Source: Comamonas sp. GB3 AK4-5
Lineage (GTDB): Bacteria; Pseudomonadota; Gammaproteobacteria; Burkholderiales; Burkholderiaceae_C
Assembly: GCF_041320665.1 (NCBI RefSeq)
Contig: NZ_CP166730.1
Location: 4,402,001-4,466,000 of the forward strand
Length of the DNA: 64,000 nucleotides
Reading direction: 5' to 3'
The position numbers and the translations under genes were made by a program. Below, in pieces: positions 17,422 to 27,325 of the stretch. The notes below the pieces were generated by a model that was not told where the DNA came from, made no database searches, and worked only from the letters and a program-made list of their open reading frames with translations. How positions within the stretch are numbered: position 1 is the stretch's first letter; each line of letters opens with the position of its first letter.

Positions 17422-18109
17422 TTTTTTGAATCCAGCAAAGCACATGCGTGCGTAAAAACGGCAAGGCGTTAAAAACCCCGTAGAGCGTAGGGCGCACCTT
17501 CACCACCCCGCGAGTAATCGGAGGAGCTAATGTGACGCGTCGCGTGGACATTACGCCTTGAGGGAAAAGCTCACGAATCCGTGACACCGTTACACCACGC
17601 ACATCCGGGTTGCGCGGGTTGTTGAACGTGAAGTCATACCACAGCACTCCCCCGCCAGGGCGCACCAAGCTCCACATTTTCTGTGCCAGCGCCTGCTGTA
17701 GATCGTCGTCCAAGATAGAGCTGAACACGGTAGACTGATAAACCATGTCAAACGATGCATCTGGCAGCGGCAACTTCGACGCATCACCCGCATACAACGC
17801 CACGTCTTGGGGAAGCCTTGCACGCGCCGCATCCAAGCGACCAGGCAATAACTCATTGCCCACCAGGTTTGCCGGTGTCGCGCCCAATTGCACGAGCTCC
17901 AGCAGGTTCGCGCCACTGCCGCAGCCCACCTCCAACACCTTGTGTGCAGACAAATCGCGAATGCCTTGCTGCGCAAACAGCTTGATCAGCGCCGTCTGCC
18001 TCTCCTGCACCACGGCATTGACCGCAGGGTTCAAGCGGGCATAGCGGTCACCAGCAATGTGTTTACGTCGTTCGTAGCGTTCGGAAATTGCATCAAGTTC
18101 ATTGCTCAT
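17411..18109 (-). CDS. Class I SAM-dependent methyltransferase
   Basis: A 232-residue protein with the SAM motif [14 protein letters not shown] (about residues 58-71), a second acidic position in [12 protein letters not shown] and [18 protein letters not shown] after it. The C-terminus is short and basic. Such genes in polysaccharide loci add O-methyl groups to sugars or to the chain end, which can stop polymerisation. The substrate here is not known. It lies 13 bp after the glycosyltransferase gene and overlaps the aminotransferase gene. Confidence 0.85.
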   Translation of the reverse strand: MSNELDAISERYERRKHIAGDRYARLNPAVNAVVQERQTALIKLFAQQGIRDLSAHKVLEVGCGSGANLLELVQLGATPANLVGNELLPGRLDAARARLPQDVALYAGDASKLPLPDASFDMVYQSTVFSSILDDDLQQALAQKMWSLVRPGGGVLWYDFTFNNPRNPDVRGVTVSRIRELFPQGVMSTRRVTLAPPITRGVVKVRPTLYGVFNALPFLRTHVLCWIQKNDV

Positions 18110-18122
18110 ATCGTCTCTTACA

Positions 18123-19352
18123 TCAAGCTGCTACCGCGCCCACAAACTTTTGAGCCAATTGCGTATAAGTCTGATTGCGCAAAATAAAGGCGCGCCCTGC
18201 CTGCCCCATGGCCTCGCGCTCGGCAGTTGGCAACGCCGTCAAACGCAGCACAGCCTGGGTAATCGCCTCCACATCTCCTGCGGGCACCGTAATGCCGCAA
18301 CCTGCCTCACCGACGGGGTCATTTCCAGCACATACAGCGTGCACCACAGGCTTGGCCGCCATCATGTAGTCCATCAGTTTGTTAGGCGAGATACCAAAAC
18401 GATATAACGGGTTTAAATGCCAGCCGATATAGGCGATATCGAATTCCTTCAACAAGTTTGGTACAGCCCTTTTAGGCACTGAAGGCAGCATATGCACATT
18501 GCCTAGCCCTTCTTGCTCTACACGCGCCAGCAACCGCTCACGTTCTGGCCCATTGCCCACCAGCACAACCTCTGCCTGCCCTTGCAAGCATTGAGCAGCG
18601 CTCAGCAAATCATCAAGTGCATTCGCAAGGCCGTGTGTTCCGGCATAGCCCACAACAGGCCGTCCAGCCTGACGAATTGCCTGTAACCGCTGCGCCACCT
18701 CAACAGGCAGAGACTGCGGGTCACTCCACTCCTCTTCATCCACGCCGTTGGGGACGTAGACAAACTTATCCGCGGCCATTCCACGCGACTGCATATAAGA
18801 CAACGCCTTGGGCAGCATCGACACCACCTTGTCCGCGTGGCGGTAGGCTGCATCCTCAGCCATCTGCACCCACAGAATGAACGGGTGCCACTTCGACATC
18901 CCACCGAGCTCCATAGGCGATAGCGGCCACAAGTCATGCACCTCATACACTAGCTTGGCCCCTGCAGCTTTCGCAATACGCCGTGCGGGCCAAATATCCA
19001 TCGGATAGGTGCTGGATGCAATCACCACATCAGGCTTGAAATCGCACGCCAACGCTTTGTTATCGCGCCATAGGTGCCATAAGAAGGAGAGCATACTCTT
19101 AACGCGCCCCACCCCATTGCCACGGTAGCTCGGCGTAGCATACCAACAATAGTGAATACCATCCCTGATTTCCTCTTGCTGATGTGCGCCAGAAGATATC
19201 TGAGGCTGTCGTGCTCGAATATGCGAATAGGCCCCGGCAACGATTTTCACCTGATGGCCCATACGTACCCATTCACGCGCCAAGTAGTAGGGGCGGAACT
19301 CCATGCCATGTAAGGGAGAACCTGCGTAATGGTTGATGAGTAATACCCTCAT
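18123..19352 (-). CDS. Family 4 glycosyltransferase (WbuB-like)
   Basis: A 409-residue GT-B enzyme. The N-terminal MRVLLINHYAGSPLHGMEFRPYYLA and YEVHDLWPLSPMELGG resemble WbuB-type aminosugar transferases; the C-terminal donor domain has VGYAGTHGLANALDDLL and PNKLMDYMMAAKPVVHAV in the place of the EX7E motif. It probably adds the second sugar to the lipid-linked carrier. GC content is like the rest of the chromosome, in contrast to the genes above it. Its ATG overlaps the stop of a small open frame (19349-19507). Confidence 0.88.
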   Translation of the reverse strand: MRVLLINHYAGSPLHGMEFRPYYLAREWVRMGHQVKIVAGAYSHIRARQPQISSGAHQQEEIRDGIHYCWYATPSYRGNGVGRVKSMLSFLWHLWRDNKALACDFKPDVVIASSTYPMDIWPARRIAKAAGAKLVYEVHDLWPLSPMELGGMSKWHPFILWVQMAEDAAYRHADKVVSMLPKALSYMQSRGMAADKFVYVPNGVDEEEWSDPQSLPVEVAQRLQAIRQAGRPVVGYAGTHGLANALDDLLSAAQCLQGQAEVVLVGNGPERERLLARVEQEGLGNVHMLPSVPKRAVPNLLKEFDIAYIGWHLNPLYRFGISPNKLMDYMMAAKPVVHAVCAGNDPVGEAGCGITVPAGDVEAITQAVLRLTALPTAEREAMGQAGRAFILRNQTYTQLAQKFVGAVAA

Positions 19353-19507
19353 TTTTTCAATAACCCTTTTCTTCTCACACCATACACTTTATTCTTAACA
19401 ATATTTAAAGAACCTGCTTCTAAAGCATCTAAAAATATAAAGTTTACAAGATTCAGATAAATTTTCAGAATGATGCCAATTCTTCCAAGAAATACATTTT
19501 TATTCAA
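19349..19507 (-). CDS. Small open frame, possible gene remnant
   Basis: A 52-residue frame from TTG 19505-19507 with an in-frame stop directly before it, and no good ribosome-binding site. The protein reads MNKNVFLGRIGIILKIYL... and ends VYGVRRKGLLKK, hydrophobic in the centre and basic at the end. Its stop shares the ATGA with the start of the next glycosyltransferase. The region is very AT-rich, where a 52-codon open frame is less expected by chance. It could be a remnant of a larger gene cut at the AT-rich/GC-rich junction, or a small coupled gene. I do not recognise a family. The rest of the 19353-19532 gap shows nothing else. Confidence 0.3.
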   Translation of the reverse strand: MNKNVFLGRIGIILKIYLNLVNFIFLDALEAGSLNIVKNKVYGVRRKGLLKK

Positions 19508-19532
19508 TTACGGAAGATGCTCTAGAGAAAAT

Positions 19533-20654
19533 TTACGCAGATATAGCCAAGTGATTATAAAACTTCAATAGTTTTTCTTCTTCAATGGTCCAGTTGTATT
19601 TTTCGTGTATTGCTCGCTGCCCACAGCGCGCCATAGATTCTGCCTCAAGCGGATGGGAAACCAAGTAATTAATGGCACGAGCAATAGCTGCCGGGTCCAA
19701 AGGGTCGACGCATACTCCACAATTATTCCCTTCAATAATTTCACGCCACAAAGGAAAGGAGGAAGCAATAACTGGCACGCCAGCCGCCATATATTCAAAC
19801 ATTTTCACTGGTAGTGCATCGATATAGTTGATGATGGGATGCAAAGTAACCAACCCCGCCACTGAGCGATATAAAACCACCTTGACTCCGTCCCTATCCA
19901 ACCACCCCAACGCGTCCACTTGTGACCAGCCTGCTTCTGAGTGCACTTGCTTTTCAAAATCAGGCTCTGAGAAATTCCCCCCTAATTGCAAGCGAGTTCC
20001 GCTACCCACCAGATTTATCGCTTGTACTATTTCTAAAACCCCGCGAACACGACCTATACCTCCAACATAACATACTTTATTTTCTTTGCACGCCCAGTCC
20101 ACCTCACCGCTAGAAAGCTCCCCAAGCAGCGGAAAGTTGTTTATATCCACTGCTTGCACACCCATGGCTAAAAATTTATCACGGATAAAAGGTGTAGCAG
20201 CTATCACAGCATCCAGCTTTCGGCATGCCCAACGCTCATAGAAAGCAAATACCCGAGATAACACCCAACGAGCAAGTCGGTTCAGATAGGGCTTGCTCAG
20301 CAACTGCTTAGGCACATCCTCATGCGCATCAAAAACCACTTTCTTGCCAAATTTTTTCAATCGGAGGCCAATGGGTATCAGCTCCGGATCGTGCAGATGG
20401 TACAAGTCGGCATCCAACTCCAGAGCCTTTACCAGCACCCTTCCAGGTGCTTGGCATATGCGATTAATCCGCCCTTTAGATGCACCTACATCATAAATGG
20501 CCACATTATTCTTTATCTCGTCACCTTTGCCATCAGCGACAATCAAATTGACCTCGTAGCCATGCTTAGCAAGCGATATACACTCCTTAAGGAAAATTCG
20601 TGTATCAGCGCGAGAGTGAGCCGAAGTGAGATGGACAATTCTGGTTTTATTCAT
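19533..20654 (-). CDS. Glycosyltransferase, GT-B fold
   Basis: A 373-residue protein. The N-terminus [20 protein letters not shown] with [13 protein letters not shown] and [12 protein letters not shown] is typical of a GT4 subfamily found in O-antigen and exopolysaccharide loci. The donor domain shows [13 protein letters not shown] and [18 protein letters not shown] with a Glu-rich EX7E-like site. It overlaps the polymerase stop by 4 bp (ATGA). Codon and base use are AT-rich compared with the flanking chromosome, as in the next five genes. The linkage made is unknown. Confidence 0.88.
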   Translation of the reverse strand: MNKTRIVHLTSAHSRADTRIFLKECISLAKHGYEVNLIVADGKGDEIKNNVAIYDVGASKGRINRICQAPGRVLVKALELDADLYHLHDPELIPIGLRLKKFGKKVVFDAHEDVPKQLLSKPYLNRLARWVLSRVFAFYERWACRKLDAVIAATPFIRDKFLAMGVQAVDINNFPLLGELSSGEVDWACKENKVCYVGGIGRVRGVLEIVQAINLVGSGTRLQLGGNFSEPDFEKQVHSEAGWSQVDALGWLDRDGVKVVLYRSVAGLVTLHPIINYIDALPVKMFEYMAAGVPVIASSFPLWREIIEGNNCGVCVDPLDPAAIARAINYLVSHPLEAESMARCGQRAIHEKYNWTIEEEKLLKFYNHLAISA

Positions 20655-21952
20655 TTCAATTCTATTGAATTTAAGTTTGGCTTCATTGATATCAGAAGAA
20701 TCAATGCCAAAAAAAGACCATGAGTAATAAAGAGAGTAAGAAAGTCCGTGGCTGTAAGTGCAGCAATAACCTGCTGAGCAAACAGGGCAATCACAATCCG
20801 TCCACCAATTTTTTTCGAATACGCATTCAAAAAAGAAAATACCACTCCAAGGAGAATCGAATAGATAAAAATCCCTAAATATCCAGCCTGTGCGAATCCA
20901 CTACCGATCCACCCCGTATTTGCAGACGCTTCATTAGTGCCGAAATAAGCTTCGCCATAATTTTGACCAATCAGTCTCGGAGCACTCAAATCATAAGGAG
21001 GGTCCAACAAACCCAGCGTAACCTTAGAGTCTGCCCAATAATATTTATCGGTGTGAGAAAAAAATTCAATATAAAGACTATTTATCTCAGCAGGAAGTAA
21101 AAGTGTACGCCTCAAAAACAAGGAACCAAACCAACCAAAGACCCCCCTATCATTGCCTTCCGACAACCAAAAATCAATACCCGATACTACAACAATTGCA
21201 ATCAAAAAGAATGCTAGATTTCTTTTAATATTCCCATTGGCCATGATATAAATCGCGACAACCAGAATCGGAACAAATATTGGCGCCTTATGCTGCGTTA
21301 AAGCAAAAATCAAAAACGAGCAAATAGAAACCATTAATAAATATATCCATCTTTTCTGCAAGAGTGACATAACAACAGCGAAAGGGATAATAGTTTTAGA
21401 GACAGCAGAATTGATATATGCATAAAAACCCGGCAACACCTCAGCAGCACCTTCTCGAAGGTCATAGACCTTAGAAAGATCAATATTAAAATAAGATCCA
21501 CCACCAAATGAAAAAACACTAACAATATGTAAACATGCAAAAAAAACAAGTGAATTTAAAATTTTTTTATCGTCCAATCCATTAAATGAAATTGGCTTTA
21601 ATTTGATTAATCTCGAAGAAAATGAAACAATAAGAAATGACAAGGTGGTTACAAAAATAAATTCCCATGCAGCTCCACCCCCAGCATAAAGAACAGCAGA
21701 AGGAACGAATAAAATCAAAATTCCAACATGAATAAAAATATTGGATGGCCTATTGTCTTTTCCGATTGAAAAAATCAATAAAAACAAGAAAAACAAACTA
21801 AATAAAAATTTCTCTATTTGAAAGAGATCCAAAAAACCAGCATATTCATAAATATCCGTTACCCATTTCTGATAAACAAATTGAAAAACAACAAAATATA
21901 AAAAATAATATAAAAATACTGACACCCTAGATGAGGCCTCATTTATTCTCAT
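20651..21952 (-). CDS. wzy: O-antigen/polysaccharide polymerase (Wzy-like)
   Basis: A 433-residue integral membrane protein with about ten to twelve hydrophobic segments and a large loop near residues 280-350 (containing [19 protein letters not shown] and [16 protein letters not shown]). This layout, the locus and the loop motif [11 protein letters not shown] fit oligosaccharide repeat unit polymerases, which join lipid-linked repeat units in the periplasm. Wzy proteins have little sequence conservation, so the call rests on topology and context. It is one of the most AT-rich genes in the window. A 126-bp AT-rich gap precedes it, with nothing recognisable. Confidence 0.8.
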   Translation of the reverse strand: MRINEASSRVSVFLYYFLYFVVFQFVYQKWVTDIYEYAGFLDLFQIEKFLFSLFFLFLLIFSIGKDNRPSNIFIHVGILILFVPSAVLYAGGGAAWEFIFVTTLSFLIVSFSSRLIKLKPISFNGLDDKKILNSLVFFACLHIVSVFSFGGGSYFNIDLSKVYDLREGAAEVLPGFYAYINSAVSKTIIPFAVVMSLLQKRWIYLLMVSICSFLIFALTQHKAPIFVPILVVAIYIMANGNIKRNLAFFLIAIVVVSGIDFWLSEGNDRGVFGWFGSLFLRRTLLLPAEINSLYIEFFSHTDKYYWADSKVTLGLLDPPYDLSAPRLIGQNYGEAYFGTNEASANTGWIGSGFAQAGYLGIFIYSILLGVVFSFLNAYSKKIGGRIVIALFAQQVIAALTATDFLTLFITHGLFLALILLISMKPNLNSIELK

Positions 21953-22078
21953 TGAGCGGCCTTCTTTACGAGATAATTATCAAAAATATTTATCATATCA
22001 CTCCAGTAGGAATAAATCTAATATCGAAAAACAACTTAACAATCTAAAATTATAACGCACCTAGCAAAATAAAAATTC

Positions 22079-23443
22079 TCACCTAAAAGATGAGAGTAAA
22101 ATTTCCTCATACAGAGCCTGCTTTGATTGCATCTCAAACTGGGAGTTGTGCCACAACAGCGTGAAGCAACCTCCGAGCGCACAACAAGCATTCTTGATTT
22201 GTTGAAATTTATTCAATGCAATATCGCCTGTTCCCAAACCCATATATAGAGGAGACATCACAGTGCACTCCATTGCCACCAGCGGACGCACTCTCAGTGG
22301 TAATTCTTTATTCTCAATAGGGTCAAATGCAGGGTACTCAAAGCAAGTACCGCAACGGAATCCGGGACGATCAGCGTAACCCAAAGTACTGTCATAACTC
22401 ATCCCGGCATCAGCCCAGGCGCGCAGCGTCGTGGGCTGCTCCCAGCGCAGGTAGTGCATACGCCCCCCCCATTCAGATTGAACAAGGCCTTCCTCTTCTG
22501 CAATACGACGCAGTCGTAGGGCTTCCGTACGAATCACGTCAGGTTTTTGATAGCTTCCATAACTAGGGTGCAAACCGATTTCATGTCCACGCTGGTGAAT
22601 ACGACGCATCAGCGTGCGAATGGCAGGGTGTTCAGGTTGGTAATCAGCGTCCAGGGAAGAAGTGCGCCCACAGATGAAATAAAACGCACTAACTAAACCA
22701 TGACGCTCGGATAAATCCATGATCCATTCAAAGGTGTTGGAAGGATCGAGCGGATGTAGCTCAGTCTTCGTGCGCCAGCGAATCCATGGTGCTCGCAGCG
22801 CACCTACGAGATCACCACGCCTAAAAACGTCCCCCCCCATGCCACGCACAATACCCCTCCAACTTCTAAAGCCATAGCGGCTAGGCCCATCTACATCATG
22901 CGACACCTTGATACTGAATGTGTGTTGGCGCAGTATCAGAGTGGGCCAAGTTTTAGCGACCACCTGCCCCAGCACATGCAGCCACTCATCAACGACTGGC
23001 CTTTCCAGATAATTATGCCGATAAGCATGGGATGCAACAGCAGGAAAGCGCCCATGCTCATCTAAGTCCGTTCGGCCCACTTCCTCTTGGCGTGTCAGCA
23101 TCCAATACGCAAGACCCAAGATGTCATAGTCAATATGCAAGCCGTTGGCAGTTGACGTGATCAATACTTTATCCAACGCTGCTTTCCCAGGAGCAGGGAG
23201 ATTGCCAAGCAAGGCAGTATGCCAACCTTCAGCAGCAGCGCTCCACTGAGCACAAGGCAAATTGGAGTCAGTGCGGGAAAAAGTGGAGGAATCTAGGGCT
23301 AGTGATATGCAACGCAAATCACCGGGCAAGCTCATTATCAGCGTGTTGTCAGGCCTAGTATGCAGAGAAAATGCATGACCAAAACGCTCCTCCAGAATGA
23401 CTTGCAACCAAGCCAAGGCGGCGGAGGACACCCATGTATTCAT
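22079..23443 (-). CDS. Polysaccharide deacetylase-family protein
   Basis: A 454-residue protein with an N-terminal part of about 130 residues that looks like the DUF7033-type region often fused to such enzymes, then a NodB-like deacetylase domain. The metal site begins with KVSHDVDGPSRYG (Asp-Asp-like), HEIGLHPSYGSY supplies the His pair and MSYDSTLGYADRPGFRCG follows. There is no signal peptide, so it may act on cytoplasmic substrates. It overlaps the asparagine-synthase-like gene (ATGA). In this locus it could remove an N-acetyl group from a repeat-unit sugar; the substrate is unknown. Confidence 0.82.
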   Translation of the reverse strand: MNTWVSSAALAWLQVILEERFGHAFSLHTRPDNTLIMSLPGDLRCISLALDSSTFSRTDSNLPCAQWSAAAEGWHTALLGNLPAPGKAALDKVLITSTANGLHIDYDILGLAYWMLTRQEEVGRTDLDEHGRFPAVASHAYRHNYLERPVVDEWLHVLGQVVAKTWPTLILRQHTFSIKVSHDVDGPSRYGFRSWRGIVRGMGGDVFRRGDLVGALRAPWIRWRTKTELHPLDPSNTFEWIMDLSERHGLVSAFYFICGRTSSLDADYQPEHPAIRTLMRRIHQRGHEIGLHPSYGSYQKPDVIRTEALRLRRIAEEEGLVQSEWGGRMHYLRWEQPTTLRAWADAGMSYDSTLGYADRPGFRCGTCFEYPAFDPIENKELPLRVRPLVAMECTVMSPLYMGLGTGDIALNKFQQIKNACCALGGCFTLLWHNSQFEMQSKQALYEEILLSSFR

Positions 23444-25353
23444 AAATCCACCTTTTCAGCAGCGCTGTCCATTGGCTGCAAGCTCCTCGGGCCGCCGACA
23501 AAAAGCTGGTACCAAGTTGCGAGATTCAGCCAACGGACTTTCTCTCTCATGGAAGGGCCCGAGCGCTCCAGTGGGAGATCAGCAGGACCGACACCCAACC
23601 ACTGCATGAACGCAGGCTCGTTCACTCGCTCCAGCATCCACTCTTTGAGCGGCCCCTCAAACCAGTGTTTCTCTGGAATTGACCACCCCATTTTGTCTTT
23701 ACGCCACACGATTTCATCAGGCAACCTTCCTTCAAACGCACGCCGCGCCAGATACTTTGTCCAACCGCCATGTAATTTGTATGCAGCTGGCACAGATGCC
23801 AGAAACTCAACCACCCGGTAATCCATAAACGGCATGCGAGATTCAATAGAATGTGCCATAGAAACGCGATCTGAATAATGAATTAATACACGAAGTGAAA
23901 CTTTTAAATCCTGTACTAGTTTCTGATTCAAATGAATGAACGGGTCGATTCGATAGCCTAATTTTCGAATTAAATCCATAGTAAAAGGCTTGCCGAGAAC
24001 ACGCCGTGCTATCCCTGCAACAACCCCACGCAGCGCATACCCGGCCCCCCCAGGAATAGCGAACAGCTTAGGAAACTCGACAAGTACTTGTGATAGCGGC
24101 ATTTGCGCGAACCAGTACGACAAATAAGGTAAATAACCTGCCAGCTGCTCATCAGCCCCTTGACCATCCAAGGTGACGGTCACATCCGTCTGCGCCACCC
24201 GTTTAAAAGTATGCCAGCCGGACATACAGGTGCTTTCCGGGGGACAATCCATGGCATAGATCATTTTTTCATGCTCATCAGGCACCTCGTCCACCTGCGG
24301 CTCAATCTGGTTAGAGCGTACATCTAACACCTGGGCCAGATGATCTATAAAACGCGACTCATCGCAATCCTGCGTTCCTGGAGACTTATAAACGCTAGAA
24401 AATGTTTCTTGCCGATCAGCAACACCTTGCTCTGATAATATTTTGTTAATCAGATACACAATAGATGAGCTATCTAAGCCACCAGAAAGGGCCGAGCCCA
24501 CCTTAACATCGGCGCGCAAACGAAGTCGCACCGCATCTTCCAATAATTGGTAATAGGTATTCGCTAGTTGCTTTGCCTTGGCTTCATCAAATCCCTCCGT
24601 GCTCAGATTGGGCTCAACATCCCAATACAGAGTCGGCACAAAATTTTCTTTATATATTTGCTCCAGATTGCATTCTAAAAAACACGCAGCAGGAAATCGA
24701 GAAATACCCTGCCATGCTGTTTGACGTCCCTCCTCTGTCGGACCACTTTTCAAATAATTACGACAAAACTCTTTATCTGGGCTCGCTTGTACCGCAGGGT
24801 GCACCAACAAAGCTTTAATCTCTGAGGCAAAAACGAAAGTGCTATCACCTTGATAATAATACAGTGGCTTGATACCAAAGCGGTCACGCGCCATAAAAAC
24901 GCGATTCTGAACGACATCAACAATAACAAACGCCCACATGCCATTGAATTTATTCAAACAGTCCGAGCCCCAGGCATCATAGGCAGCCAGAATGACCTCG
25001 GTATCCGAATGCGATGCAAATCGATAACCAATCACCTCCAGCTCTGCGCGCAGTTCGATATGGTTGTAAATTTCACCATTGAAGGTGATGACATAGCGTT
25101 GCTGCCGAACCATAGGCTGATGGCCTAGCGGACTCAAGTCTACAATCGCCAAACGCTGATGAGCTAAGGCTATATGACAAGGTGTTTCAGGATGAAAGTC
25201 CGCCAATCCTGGTATTTTCTGCGCTATCTGCACCTCTCGCGAGAACATAAAGCCTTGACCATCTGGTCCGCGGTGCACTTGGGCATCGCTCATACGCTGT
25301 ATGTCTACTACATTAATTGGATGGCCTGAAAAAACACCTAAGATTCCACACAT
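23440..25353 (-). CDS. Glutamine-dependent amidotransferase, asparagine synthase (AsnB) type
   Basis: A 637-residue two-domain enzyme. The N-terminal glutaminase uses Cys2 (MCGILGVFSG) and has the RLAIVDLSPLGHQP and FNGEIYNHIELR loops; the C-terminal ATP-pyrophosphatase domain has SALSGGLDSSSIVYL, and later YSDRVSMAHSIESRMPF. It forms asparagine-like amides with Gln and ATP. In polysaccharide loci such proteins (WbpS type) are proposed to amidate uronic acids, which fits the uronic-acid genes wbpA-B-E-D upstream. It lies between a FemAB-like gene and the deacetylase gene. A housekeeping AsnB role is possible but less likely in this place. Confidence 0.85.
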   Translation of the reverse strand: MCGILGVFSGHPINVVDIQRMSDAQVHRGPDGQGFMFSREVQIAQKIPGLADFHPETPCHIALAHQRLAIVDLSPLGHQPMVRQQRYVITFNGEIYNHIELRAELEVIGYRFASHSDTEVILAAYDAWGSDCLNKFNGMWAFVIVDVVQNRVFMARDRFGIKPLYYYQGDSTFVFASEIKALLVHPAVQASPDKEFCRNYLKSGPTEEGRQTAWQGISRFPAACFLECNLEQIYKENFVPTLYWDVEPNLSTEGFDEAKAKQLANTYYQLLEDAVRLRLRADVKVGSALSGGLDSSSIVYLINKILSEQGVADRQETFSSVYKSPGTQDCDESRFIDHLAQVLDVRSNQIEPQVDEVPDEHEKMIYAMDCPPESTCMSGWHTFKRVAQTDVTVTLDGQGADEQLAGYLPYLSYWFAQMPLSQVLVEFPKLFAIPGGAGYALRGVVAGIARRVLGKPFTMDLIRKLGYRIDPFIHLNQKLVQDLKVSLRVLIHYSDRVSMAHSIESRMPFMDYRVVEFLASVPAAYKLHGGWTKYLARRAFEGRLPDEIVWRKDKMGWSIPEKHWFEGPLKEWMLERVNEPAFMQWLGVGPADLPLERSGPSMREKVRWLNLATWYQLFVGGPRSLQPMDSAAEKVDL

Positions 25354-25390
25354 AAGTCTGCCCTTTTATTTCTCATGGAGCCTAAAAGCT

Positions 25391-26359
25391 CTACCAGCCA
25401 ACCTTCAATTCATGCACCCCCTGTAATACCCTTAACATCCGCGAAGGAGTTTTTTTAATCGAGAAATATGGAATTTGCACAGCACCAAATTGACGAAAAG
25501 AGCGCTCAACAGGCTCTATCATTGAGCCTTCAAAGTCAAACTTATTAACAAATCTTGAAACATAGATAATAACATCTCTTATCAATAAAGATGCAGCGCC
25601 ATAAACTCTAAAATCAGGATCGATTGTACTAATCAAATTATACGCACTATTTTTATCCCAAACCACAAAGAGCGCCGCATGTAAATTACCAAGTTCATCA
25701 TATGCTGCAATAGTTTTTGCAGAATTATTCGCATAACCATTTTTATATAATTTATAAAAAACTTCAAAAGAATACGAAATAGTTTGCCCTTGTTTTTTCA
25801 ATGTCATTTTATGATTCTCATAAAACTCCTCAGGACTGATATCAAAAACAATTTTTACGATTTTTTCACTCTTTTTTATATTTTTTCTTTTTGAATGTTC
25901 AAAATCACTCACCACTTTATCAATATTTGATATATCTGGTATTATGTATGTATATTTTGTCGTCTGCTGATAATCAAGCCAATAGAGAGGCAACCAATTC
26001 GTACGATCATAATGCCAGTTTTGATTGTAAAAATCATGTTTTGGCAGTTTAGCGTATAACTCTTGTATTAAATCCTTCTCCAGAGCTAGCTTTTTGGAGT
26101 TCTTCACAGCATTTGGCCTCAACCATGGCCCAAGATTTTGAGTTAATACTGGTTGAGTTAACAATTTAAAACCGTAACGCTTCTTAGTGACATAAGGTAG
26201 AGAAGCCAGTATCTCCCCCCCCTTCTCCAACAAGACCACATCCCAGCAATCCCCTGCCGTAGAGTCTAGCCACCAAGCTTGACTAAAAATAGGGATAGAC
26301 AATTCTTGAGAACAGAGATCGCGATATTTTTCTTTATTAGTAATCATATATACATTCAT
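25391..26359 (-). CDS. FemAB/GNAT-like acyltransferase
   Basis: A 322-residue protein. The segments SQAWWLDSTAGDCWDVVLLEKGGEI, LTQPVLTQNLGPWLRP, and SAYNLISTIDPDFRVYGAASLLIRD with DFEGSMIEPVERSFRQFGA are the landmarks of the GNAT-fold FemAB-like proteins common in exopolysaccharide loci. Such proteins transfer acyl or aminoacyl groups. It overlaps the formyltransferase gene (ATGA), so the two are probably produced together and may modify the same sugar. It is strongly AT-rich. Donor and acceptor are unknown. Confidence 0.75.
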   Translation of the reverse strand: MNVYMITNKEKYRDLCSQELSIPIFSQAWWLDSTAGDCWDVVLLEKGGEILASLPYVTKKRYGFKLLTQPVLTQNLGPWLRPNAVKNSKKLALEKDLIQELYAKLPKHDFYNQNWHYDRTNWLPLYWLDYQQTTKYTYIIPDISNIDKVVSDFEHSKRKNIKKSEKIVKIVFDISPEEFYENHKMTLKKQGQTISYSFEVFYKLYKNGYANNSAKTIAAYDELGNLHAALFVVWDKNSAYNLISTIDPDFRVYGAASLLIRDVIIYVSRFVNKFDFEGSMIEPVERSFRQFGAVQIPYFSIKKTPSRMLRVLQGVHELKVGW

Positions 26360-27321
26360 TTATTGAGAAATTTCAAAACAACCCTTTTCGGATCAAATTT
26401 GACACTCAAAAAAATCACCCCCCCTCGTACAAACAAGCAACGCCGACCTTTGTAACGCCCAATATCCCCAGGTCTTCCAATACCATCTTGAATCTTTTCA
26501 TATGCATCTATCGACCAACGTTGTCCGGCCATAAATCCGACTGGCTGTGCAATAGCATTTAGCCACGACTCCGTTCCACGCAATATATGCCATATTTTCT
26601 CTATATCCCAGTGCTCCCAGTCAATAATATTTGCATGCTCTTCAGGTATCAAGTTACGTGCACGAGGCGTTGGACTTATTTCCGACTGCTTCAACCTTGA
26701 CACCTTACCTTCAGCAATCGCATCTATAGATTTCAGAAGCAATGAGACCCCTAAACCGCCCACCAGTTTATCTAGGCGCTCAGGCGATTTAGTTCCCAAA
26801 GGAATAGGCAAACGATCTTGAAAAAGGATATCACCAGTATCCTCCCCAAGATCAATATAATGCACCGTCGCTCCGGGATTAAGCTCCATACTACAATACT
26901 GCCAAAAGTCAGGATTTGGCCCTCTGTAACTAGGCAAGTATGAAGGATGCAGATTAATCGCCCCCATAGGAGGAATACTTAAAATATCCCTCCTCAACAA
27001 TTGCGACATACTAAAAACCACAATTAAATCTGGTGCTATTTCTCGAATCCATTGAGCTGCATCACTTGAATTTTTTTTCCAAATAAAATAATAAGGAATA
27101 TTTTTTTTCGCACAAAATCTCCTTAACGATATTTCACGCCTGGAGAGTATAGAATATGTTTTTTTAATAAATTCAAAAACAATCCCTTTACTATTAATTC
27201 CAGAAAAATTTCTAGGCATCGACTCCAAAACACCAACCACTTCATGCTTAGATGTAATTATTGGATCTACGATGCGAGAAATACCTTGCGTGATCAATAG
27301 AATTTTCAACTCATTCCCCAT
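26356..27321 (-). CDS. Formyltransferase-family protein, probable sugar N-formyltransferase
   Basis: A 321-residue protein with the formyl-transfer core: INLHPSYLPSYRGPNPDFW, including the catalytic His, and later TVHYIDLGEDTGDILFQ, in which the Asp-Thr-Gly loop is conserved. It resembles methionyl-tRNA formyltransferase but lacks the C-terminal tRNA-binding domain in recognisable form, and sits between a flippase and an acyltransferase in a polysaccharide locus. Related enzymes use N10-formyl-tetrahydrofolate to formylate 4-amino sugars. A 4-amino sugar is predicted from the dehydratase/aminotransferase pair here. The start ATG at 27319-27321 is 4 bp from the flippase stop. Confidence 0.78.
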   Translation of the reverse strand: MGNELKILLITQGISRIVDPIITSKHEVVGVLESMPRNFSGINSKGIVFEFIKKTYSILSRREISLRRFCAKKNIPYYFIWKKNSSDAAQWIREIAPDLIVVFSMSQLLRRDILSIPPMGAINLHPSYLPSYRGPNPDFWQYCSMELNPGATVHYIDLGEDTGDILFQDRLPIPLGTKSPERLDKLVGGLGVSLLLKSIDAIAEGKVSRLKQSEISPTPRARNLIPEEHANIIDWEHWDIEKIWHILRGTESWLNAIAQPVGFMAGQRWSIDAYEKIQDGIGRPGDIGRYKGRRCLFVRGGVIFLSVKFDPKRVVLKFLNK

Positions 27322-27325
27322 ATAG

